A stretch of DNA of 21,216 bases, taken from contig JAAXHF010000432.1 of NCBI GenBank assembly GCA_012271025.1, positions 1 through 21,216 of the forward strand, in the 5' to 3' direction. The translations under genes were made by a program, and so were the position numbers. Below are positions 16,238-21,216 of this stretch, one piece after another. Source of the DNA: Deltaproteobacteria bacterium. GTDB taxonomy: Bacteria; Desulfobacterota_B; Binatia; Bin18. Within the stretch, counting starts at the first letter, position 1, and each line of letters opens with the position of its first letter. The notes beneath the pieces are model-generated. The model did no database searches. It was given only the letters and a program-made list of their open reading frames with translations, and was not told where the DNA came from.

Positions 16238-16817
16238 TGGGGAGGGCATCGGAGGGGGCATCGGAGAAGGAAAAGCCGAAGGCTTCGCGCTCTTTGGCCT
16301 CAAGGTCGGCAAATACCTCACGGTCAATGGCCCGGTAGCGCTCGAGGCTGGCCAGCGCCTTTTCCGGTCCGCCGTTGGCTGCGGCCAGTTCGTTGAGCTT
16401 GCCCTTGATCCAGCCGATATGCCACTTCTCGTCCTTGGTCACTTCGTGGAGGATGTGCAGGGTTTGCGGATCGACATCCGGCCGCTGGGCATGTTTGATA
16501 TAGCGCCGTTGCGCCCGCTCTTCCACGACAACCGTGAGGGCAAACAGATCAACCAGGCTCTTGGGAATACCGACCGAGCGGCCGATCCGCGTCTGATAGC
16601 CATCGTCAATCGGCACCGGGGTACACCCCAGGTCGGCAATATGCTTGGTCCACAGCCACACGTGGCGCGTTTCGTCGGCCAGGTGCAGGGACAGCTTGGT
16701 CTGGGTCTCGGGATCGTCAACGCGCATGATTAGCTTGAGCAGCAGGCTCGCACCGCGCAGCTCGGCGTCACGGTAATAGCTGAACAGATGAATCATTCGC
16801 GGATCCACTGGCGTCAC
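16215..16817 (-). CDS. Ferritin-like di-iron protein
   Basis: The 200-aa protein shows the four-helix di-iron pattern: Glu19 (RDAELRGA), Glu49 and His52 (DETRH), Glu99/Glu100 (VVEERAQRRY), and Glu130 with His133 (DEKWH). These are the two EXXH pairs plus two lone glutamates expected for a ferritin-like oxidase or peroxidase site. The last ~20 residues are a Ser/Ala/Pro/Asp-rich repeat lying in DNA shared with the acyltransferase start. Translation begins at a GTG preceded by GGAGG eight bases upstream. The role may be iron or peroxide handling, or oxidation of a substrate; pairing with a lipid acyltransferase hints at a lipid or membrane role, which is inference. Confidence 0.82.
   Translation of the reverse strand: MTPVDPRMIHLFSYYRDAELRGASLLLKLIMRVDDPETQTKLSLHLADETRHVWLWTKHIADLGCTPVPIDDGYQTRIGRSVGIPKSLVDLFALTVVVEERAQRRYIKHAQRPDVDPQTLHILHEVTKDEKWHIGWIKGKLNELAAANGGPEKALASLERYRAIDREVFADLEAKEREAFGFSFSDAPSDALPNAPSPRL
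16232..16267. repeat. Three 12-bp tandem repeats in a gene overlap
   Basis: Three consecutive units read GGGCATTGGGGA, GGGCATCGGAGG and GGGCATCGGAGA on the plus strand. They lie where the end of the ferritin-like gene overlaps the start of the acyltransferase gene, both on the minus strand. In one frame the units give a SDAP/SDAL/PNAP tetrapeptide series, in the other MPPP/MPSP/MPQA. Each unit brings one ATG in the acyltransferase frame. Confidence 0.85.
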
Positions 16818-16841
16818 TCTGATATCCTCCGCTACGTACAG

Positions 16842-16872
16842 CCTGGCCTACGGAGCCTGCGCTCCAGCCAGG
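16842..16872 (-). promoter_or_regulatory. 5' leader hairpin of the ferritin-like gene
   Basis: CCTGGC (16842-16847) pairs with GCCAGG (16867-16872), and GGAGC (16852-16856) pairs with GCTCC (16861-16865) around a CTGC loop. The interrupted stem has 11 base pairs. It lies between the putative promoter at 16883-16911 and the Shine-Dalgarno at 16826-16830, so it would sit near the 5' end of the mRNA. It could be a protein operator, a leader structure or an mRNA stabiliser; it has no T tract. Confidence 0.5.
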
Positions 16873-16882
16873 GGTGTTCTTC

Positions 16883-16911
16883 GGTATAGAGCAAGCGTCA
16901 GACAAAAGCAA
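16883..16911 (-). promoter_or_regulatory. Putative sigma-70-type promoter for the ferritin-like gene
   Basis: On the minus strand TTGCTT (16911-16906) and TATACC (16888-16883) are separated by exactly 17 bases. The matches to TTGACA and TATAAT are 3 of 6 and 4 of 6. The position, 66 bases before the GTG start, is sensible, and the region is locally AT-richer than the genes around it. On the other strand CATAAT at 16985-16990 could be a -10 element for the lipoprotein gene, but I see no good -35 element for it. Confidence 0.35.
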
Positions 16912-17055
16912 TGACCTCGGCTCTTGACTCATGCGTCTAAACATTGGCAAATACTGCTGTTTTTTCTTTGCCATGCAGACACCGCATAATACCAAGCCGT
17001 GGCCGGGGGCTGCCAGCTCGGCCGCCGCCCGGCAAAAGGGGCTGTGGACGACGTG

Positions 17056-18063
17056 ATGTCGAGGCGCACGGGTAGGAGCTGGTGGCTGGTGGTCGGGCTG
17101 GTGGTCGGGTTGCTCGGCTGCGAGCGGCAGGACTCCCGGGTGCTGGTCGGCCAGCCCGCCCGCCCCTACCATCTGGAGCTGACGCTCGAGCCGGCCGCAC
17201 CGCGCGCCGGTCAGGAAACGCAGCTGCGCTTTCGTCTGTTGGATGCGGCCGGAGGGCAGGCGCTCAGCCCGCTGCAAATCCTGCACGAGCGAGCCCTGCA
17301 TACATTCATCGTCAGCCGCGATCTGCGCGTTTTCGCCCACACCCACCACGAAGATTTTTTTCCCCTGACCGACCAGGACCTGCGCGCGGCCCGCTTCCGC
17401 TTCCCGCACGTGTTTCCCACAGCCGGGGAGTATATGATCGTGAGCGAATTCACCTATAAGGACAGGAGCTGGCTCAAGCAGTTTCGTGTCCCGGTGGGCG
17501 GCGCCAGCGCCCCTGAAGACGCGGCGGTCGGCGAACCGGACCTGAGCCGGGACAAAGCCTTTGGCCCGTATCGGGTCAGCCTGCGCAGCTCGCCCGATCC
17601 ACCGGTTGCCGGCCACGAGGTGGAGCTGGTGTGTGTCTTCAGCCGCGACGGGACGCCGGTGACCGACTTGGGGCTGTACCTGGGAACCGAGGTGCATATG
17701 GCCAGCTGGCGGCTGGACGGCGAGCACTTTGGCCATCAGCATACCTATACGCCCCGGATGGCGGCCCTGATGAACAGCATGAGAACGATGGCAGACGACC
17801 CCGGTCACACTGCCGAGATGGCCGCCCGCATGAATCGGATGATGGTCGAGCTGATGAGCGGACCGGCCAGCCAGGTCTACACCGGGCCCGAACTTCCGGT
17901 CCACCACGTCTTTCCGACTGCGGGCCTGTACAAGCTGTTTTTTGAGACCGCGCCCGACGGCCAGTACCTGGTGGCGGATTTTATCGTCGAGGTGGTGGAC
18001 TACGCCGAGGGCCGGGATACCCGCATCGAGTCCATTGTCGCGCTGGACGGAGCCGATTCGTGA
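17056..18063 (+). CDS. His- and Met-rich lipoprotein with duplicated domain
   Basis: The 335-aa protein starts with a lipoprotein signal peptide: basic N terminus, hydrophobic core, and lipobox ending LLGC with Cys22 as lipid anchor. Two similar beta-sandwich-like repeats follow. The first has HERALHTFIVSRDLRVFAHTH and HVFPTAGEY (118-126); the second has TDLGLYLGTEVHMASW, HFGHQH (224-229) and HVFPTAGLY (284-292). Between the second repeat's halves lies an insert (235-267) with nine Met and one His in 33 residues. Such His/Met clusters suggest copper or other soft-metal binding in the periplasm, which is inference; the fold recalls YtkA/FixH-like domains. A GTG precedes the ATG immediately. 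The stop overlaps the next start as GTGA. Confidence 0.78.
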   Translation: MSRRTGRSWWLVVGLVVGLLGCERQDSRVLVGQPARPYHLELTLEPAAPRAGQETQLRFRLLDAAGGQALSPLQILHERALHTFIVSRDLRVFAHTHHEDFFPLTDQDLRAARFRFPHVFPTAGEYMIVSEFTYKDRSWLKQFRVPVGGASAPEDAAVGEPDLSRDKAFGPYRVSLRSSPDPPVAGHEVELVCVFSRDGTPVTDLGLYLGTEVHMASWRLDGEHFGHQHTYTPRMAALMNSMRTMADDPGHTAEMAARMNRMMVELMSGPASQVYTGPELPVHHVFPTAGLYKLFFETAPDGQYLVADFIVEVVDYAEGRDTRIESIVALDGADS

Positions 18064-18722
18064 AGCGCGGGGCGGGCGTCAAGCGGACGACAGCCCGCGT
18101 GTGGCTGACAGGTGGGCTGTGGCTGATGGCGGCCGCAGCCTGGGCTGGGCATGGCTTCATGAGCAGCTTTGGCAATATTGAATGGCTGCCCGAGCCCGGT
18201 GAGACGCCCGACAGCGCGTGGTACACGTTTGACGGCTGGGAAGAGGAGAGCCAGCTGTGGCGGGCCGGGAACGCCGCCGGCCAGACCCCGCTGTACCTGA
18301 GCTTTGCCCGAGAAAAGCTGGCCGAGGTCGAGGCGATGGTCGAGGCCGAAAATGCGGTCGCGGCACAAGTCGCGGCCGACCGCTACCAGGACTATATGGC
18401 TCGGGCCGGCCGGCTGATCGCCGGCCTCGATCCCGATGCTCCAGACACGCAGGAACTGGCCGCAACGGCGGCAACCGCGCTGCTGGAGCACCAGTATATC
18501 CTGGCCATCATCTATGAGGAGTTGCCCGCCGGCTCGCGCGGCGTGGTGCCGCTCCTGCTCAAAACGGCGCAAAGCCAGTATGCCGACCTCAGCCGCGGGT
18601 TGTCACGCAAGACCAAAGGCTCGCTGTTCTTCAAGGAAGAAGAGGTTCGTTGGAATGTCCAAATGGTGCTCCGGGCCGAGGAAGAGGGGGGACAGGGTGC
18701 GCCGAGCGAGGCCGAACGGTGA
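18060..18722 (+). CDS. DUF5667-like secreted protein
   Basis: The 220-aa protein begins at a GTG and carries a Sec signal peptide ending near AWAG (residue 29-30). The mature part has GETPDSAWYTFDGWEEESQL, then YLSFAREKLAEVEAMVEAEN, and a helical remainder. This order (Pro-Asp-Ser with an aromatic, then helices rich in Ala, Glu and Leu) fits DUF5667-type proteins, whose function is unknown. No catalytic motif is visible. GGAG lies about nine bases before the start, inside the end of the lipoprotein gene. It overlaps its neighbours by 4 nt on both sides (GTGA), so the three genes are almost certainly one translationally coupled operon. Confidence 0.7.
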   Translation: MKRGAGVKRTTARVWLTGGLWLMAAAAWAGHGFMSSFGNIEWLPEPGETPDSAWYTFDGWEEESQLWRAGNAAGQTPLYLSFAREKLAEVEAMVEAENAVAAQVAADRYQDYMARAGRLIAGLDPDAPDTQELAATAATALLEHQYILAIIYEELPAGSRGVVPLLLKTAQSQYADLSRGLSRKTKGSLFFKEEEVRWNVQMVLRAEEEGGQGAPSEAER

Positions 18723-19123
18723 TCAAAACACTCCGCCGGGTCTGGCGGGCGCTGCGTGGCCCCGCGCCACGCGCGGAGCCCGCCGCTCCGGCGGCCGAGG
18801 ACGCGCTGGAGCCGGCCTGGTCTGAGCCGGACGAGCCGCTCGTCGTGCCGCTCGAAGACGTGATTGACCTGCACCCATTTGCGCCCCAGGAGATACGCAG
18901 CGTTGTCGAGGAGTACCTGCTGGCCTGCTGTCAGGCCGGGCTCAGTCCGGTGCGGCTCATTCATGGCAAGGGCAAGGGCGTCCAGCGCAACAGCATCCGA
19001 GCCCTGTTGGCGCGCCTGCCGTATGTCGAGGGGTTTGACGACGCCCCGCCCCAGGCCGGGGGCTGGGGAGCGACGGTGGTCCGGCTCAAACCCCACGCCG
19101 CCCCGCAACAAAGGAACTCGTAG
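18719..19123 (+). CDS. Smr domain-containing protein
   Basis: The 134-aa protein has a basic start, an acidic Pro/Ala-rich linker (residues 14-44), and one Smr (small MutS-related) domain. The domain shows VIDLHPF with the DLH motif (50-52), IHGKGKG with His82 to Gly85, and the closing GGWGATVV (114-121). Smr domains bind or nick nucleic acid; free-standing forms act on DNA junctions or on mRNA in ribosome rescue. No MutS2 part is present. A GTG start overlapping the previous TGA is chosen because GAGG lies seven bases upstream. Why it is coupled to two exported proteins is unclear. Confidence 0.87.
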   Translation: MIKTLRRVWRALRGPAPRAEPAAPAAEDALEPAWSEPDEPLVVPLEDVIDLHPFAPQEIRSVVEEYLLACCQAGLSPVRLIHGKGKGVQRNSIRALLARLPYVEGFDDAPPQAGGWGATVVRLKPHAAPQQRNS

Positions 19124-19154
19124 ATCGCTCAACAGGACATCACGATTCCCTTTG

Positions 19155-19174
19155 ACCCGACCTGACGGGTTTCC
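19155..19174 (+). terminator. Weak possible terminator after the Smr gene
   Basis: ACCCG (19155-19159) and CGGGT (19166-19170) form a short 5-bp stem with a 6-nt loop, followed by TTCC and a pyrimidine-rich run. The stem is weak and the T run short. Farther on, TTGCCT (19177-19182) and TAGATA (19201-19206) with 18 bases between them could be a poor promoter for the next gene. Neither is convincing alone; together they would separate the operon 17056-19123 from the one starting at 19235. Confidence 0.25.
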
Positions 19175-19234
19175 TCTTGCCTTTGTGACGCCCGCCAGGC
19201 TAGATACAGGGGGACAACGCAAGGAGGGAGCGCC

Positions 19235-19978
19235 ATGGAAACGACCGAAGTTTTTGTCAGCAATCTCCGTTCGTATATTCAACACGAAGACCAGAAGCCG
19301 CTGCTGGGTCCCAGCTTCTACCAGGGGCTGATCGACGGGAAGCTGTCCCGACACCAGCTCAAGAGCTGGGCCCTGAATCTGTTCTACGTCACCGGTCAGC
19401 ACATCCGGGCCTTTGGCGGCATCTTCATGAATACCGGCCTGGGTCCGATGGATCAGCGCATTCGGCGCCATATCGTCGAGAACCTGATCGACGAAGAGAC
19501 GGTCATGGGCCGGGGTGAGGACGCGCACTGGATGCTGTCCATGCGGCTGGCCAAGGCCCTGGGCGCGACCGATGAGGAACTGATGCACCCGACCGTGGCC
19601 AAAGAAGCGGTCGAGTATGTGGACTGGGTGATTGAGCTGGGTCGCCGGGAGTACGGGCTGGTCACCCTGGCCGCGATGTCGATCGGCGGCGAGACGCGCA
19701 GCGACAGCTCGATGAAGGGGCTGGTCAGAGCCCTGCGTGAAAAATACGGCCTGACCAAGGACGACCTGGGCTTCTTCTACGCCCATATCGGCGAGGCCGA
19801 GGCTCACGGCGAGCCGGTCTTTGAGATGGTCAGCGAGTATGCCGACAGCGAGGACAAACAGCGCAAGATCCGAGACAGCATTCACACCTGGTGTGAGAAG
19901 TTCAGCGCCGCCCAGGAGGGCGGCTATCGGGTTGCCATGGGCCTCGACTCGGGTGTACAAGTTGACCTCGGCCACTGA
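19235..19978 (+). CDS. PqqC/TenA-type iron-containing redox enzyme family protein
   Basis: The 247-aa, mostly helical protein fits the TENA/PqqC (haem-oxygenase-like) superfamily that includes di-iron oxidases. Features are LSRHQLKSWALNLFYVTGQH near residues 38-56, HIVENLIDEE at 79-88, GGETRSD with Glu153, and YAHIGEAEAHGEP with His184, Glu187 and His191. These can supply several ligands of the family's metal site, though the exact set is not certain and one first-half histidine seen in CADD is not obvious. The substrate is unknown. AAGGAGGG six bases before the ATG is an excellent Shine-Dalgarno. The amidohydrolase gene follows after 57 nt, so a shared pathway is likely. Confidence 0.8.
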   Translation: METTEVFVSNLRSYIQHEDQKPLLGPSFYQGLIDGKLSRHQLKSWALNLFYVTGQHIRAFGGIFMNTGLGPMDQRIRRHIVENLIDEETVMGRGEDAHWMLSMRLAKALGATDEELMHPTVAKEAVEYVDWVIELGRREYGLVTLAAMSIGGETRSDSSMKGLVRALREKYGLTKDDLGFFYAHIGEAEAHGEPVFEMVSEYADSEDKQRKIRDSIHTWCEKFSAAQEGGYRVAMGLDSGVQVDLGH

Positions 19979-20035
19979 GCTGACGACTATGACACGGGTG
20001 GGCGGGTGAGCGCCCGCCAAGAAACAGGAGGCTGC

Positions 20036-21216
20036 ATGTACGATCTCATTATTGACAACGCCCGGATTGTTGACGGAACGGGCCGGCCGAGTTTTCACGG
20101 CAGCGTGGCGGTCAAAGACGGCCTGATCGCTGCGGTGGGCAAGAGCACGGGCGAGGCCGCCCACAAGAAAATCAACGCCGACGGCCTGGTGCTGTCGCCC
20201 GGCTTTATCGACCCCCATACCCACTACGACGCCCAGGTCGCCTGGGACCCGCTGCTGACCTGTACGTCCTGGCACGGCATTACCAGCGTGGTGATGGGCA
20301 ACTGCGGGGTGGGCGTGGCCCCGGTGCGCCCCAAGTCGCGCGATATCGTCATGTGGGACTTGGTCAACGTGGAAGCCATCCCGTATGAAGTCATGGAAAA
20401 GGGCATTGACTGGCAGTGGGAATCCCACGCCGAGTACCTGGACGCGCTCCAGAAACGCGGCCTGGGCATCAACGTTGCCTCGCTGGCCGCGCTGACGCCG
20501 ATCCGTCACTACGCGATCGGCGAAGAGTCGTTTGAACGGGCGGCCACGGCCGACGAAATCGCCGACATGCAGCGGCTGTTCCGGGACGCCATGCAGGCCG
20601 GAGCGTTCGGGCTGACGACCACCGTGCTGAACAATCATATCGGCTTTGAGGGCCGGCCGCTGGCGTGTCGCAACGCCAGCCGCGACGAACTCAGCGCCCT
20701 GTGTCAGGTGATGCAGGAAGAGGGCCGGGGCACGATTGAAATTGCCCTGACCGGGACCAATGTCGGCCAGGTGTCTGACGACGAGTACGACCTGCTGAAG
20801 TTCCTGGTCGATGAGAGCCAGCGGCCGGTGACCTTCCTGGCCCTGTTCAACAAGCCGGGCAAGCCCGAGTCCTACCTGAACGCGGTCGAGAAGGTCAAAC
20901 CCATCCTGGCCTGGGACAAAGCCGTGCCCCAGGTGACCTGCCGTCCGCTGCGGGTCCAGTTCAATATGAAGAATCCCTTTCTGTTCGCCATCTTCTCGTC
21001 CTGGCACCAGGTGTTCAACAAGAGCGTCGAAGAGCAGATGCGCATGTACGCCGATCCCGGTTTCCGCGACGCCTTCCGGGATGAGATGAACCAGCGACGT
21101 ATTTTTGCCGGCCAGTGGGGCCGGATGACGCTCATTGATGCCAAGAGCGAGGCCGTGCAGACGCATGTGGCCAGCAAAAAGACGGTGGCCGAGATCGCCC
21201 GCGATCAGGGCAAGGA
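20036..21216 (+). CDS. N-acyl-D-amino-acid deacylase family amidohydrolase, partial
   Basis: The frame runs 393 codons from the ATG to the window edge without a stop, so the 3' end is missing. The N terminus MYDLIIDNARIVDGTG and the metal motif GFIDPHTHYDAQ (His61, His63) mark an amidohydrolase of the D-aminoacylase/dihydroorotase-like group. GNCG places Cys90 29 residues after His61, matching the metal-ligand cysteine of D-aminoacylase (His67, His69, Cys96 in the Alcaligenes enzyme). D-aminoacylases hydrolyse N-acyl-D-amino acids, but many homologues have other substrates. AGGAGG lies four bases before the start. The preceding 57-nt gap contains a GGCGGG/CCCGCC hairpin (20001-20018) without a T tract. 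Confidence 0.88.
   Translation, partial: MYDLIIDNARIVDGTGRPSFHGSVAVKDGLIAAVGKSTGEAAHKKINADGLVLSPGFIDPHTHYDAQVAWDPLLTCTSWHGITSVVMGNCGVGVAPVRPKSRDIVMWDLVNVEAIPYEVMEKGIDWQWESHAEYLDALQKRGLGINVASLAALTPIRHYAIGEESFERAATADEIADMQRLFRDAMQAGAFGLTTTVLNNHIGFEGRPLACRNASRDELSALCQVMQEEGRGTIEIALTGTNVGQVSDDEYDLLKFLVDESQRPVTFLALFNKPGKPESYLNAVEKVKPILAWDKAVPQVTCRPLRVQFNMKNPFLFAIFSSWHQVFNKSVEEQMRMYADPGFRDAFRDEMNQRRIFAGQWGRMTLIDAKSEAVQTHVASKKTVAEIARDQGK

Noticed and set aside
16768..17907. Open frame of about 380 codons on the minus strand
   Set aside because: It is antisense to the lipoprotein, which has a signal peptide, lipobox and duplicated domain; the minus frame has no motif.
20001..20018. Hairpin before the amidohydrolase gene as a terminator
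   Set aside because: The 6-bp GC stem has no following T tract and sits just before a strong Shine-Dalgarno, so readthrough is more likely.
18512..21166. Very long open frame on the minus strand (about 880 codons)
   Set aside because: It lies antisense to four well-supported genes, shows low-complexity composition typical of GC-rich antisense frames, and has no recognisable domain.

Overview
The window is a GC-rich, gene-dense bacterial chromosome segment. A lauroyl/myristoyl-type lipid A acyltransferase and a lipobox lipoprotein indicate a Gram-negative cell envelope. The mix of genes (SplB-like radical SAM protein, plant-type GpmI, DUF58/VWA cassette, di-iron proteins, D-aminoacylase-like amidohydrolase) suggests an uncultivated lineage of the Deltaproteobacteria-like, Tectomicrobia or Binatota kind. 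That placement is an impression, not a demonstration. No tRNA, rRNA, CRISPR array or intact insertion sequence was seen.

Layout. (1) 1-78: an intrinsic terminator and a REP-like palindromic repeat. (2) 260-5609 (+): a three-gene cassette of a DUF58 protein, a BatA-like VWA membrane protein and a large membrane protein with two VWA-type MIDAS motifs. Such cassettes usually go with a MoxR AAA+ ATPase, which is not in this window. (3) 12465-5606 (-): a long same-strand run: engB, family 2 glycosyltransferase, an unrecognised 175-aa protein, an SplB-like radical SAM protein, a flavin reductase, gpmA, a HicB-like antitoxin, an hsdM 5' remnant, a CopG-type antitoxin and gpmI. Two unrelated phosphoglycerate mutases thus flank a small patch of toxin-antitoxin and restriction-modification debris. 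(4) 12591-15011 (+): a small membrane protein, a PaaI-like thioesterase, an M50 site-2-type protease and a dCMP deaminase. (5) 16817-15017 (-): a ferritin-like di-iron protein, an LpxL-like acyltransferase overlapping it through a 12-bp tandem repeat, and a 68-aa protein with a pilin-like N terminus. (6) 17056-19123 (+): a His/Met-rich lipoprotein, a DUF5667-like secreted protein and an Smr-domain protein, joined by GTGA overlaps. (7) 19235-21216 (+): a PqqC/TenA-type (haem-oxygenase-like) iron protein and an N-acyl-D-amino-acid deacylase family amidohydrolase that runs off the window.

The best candidates for under-described biology are the SplB-like enzyme that appears to lack the catalytic H-donor cysteine of true spore photoproduct lyase together with its unknown partner, the duplicated His/Met-rich lipoprotein operon, and the mini-pilin-like protein. 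The rest of the window is largely recognisable housekeeping or accessory content. I do not see proof of a wholly new system.
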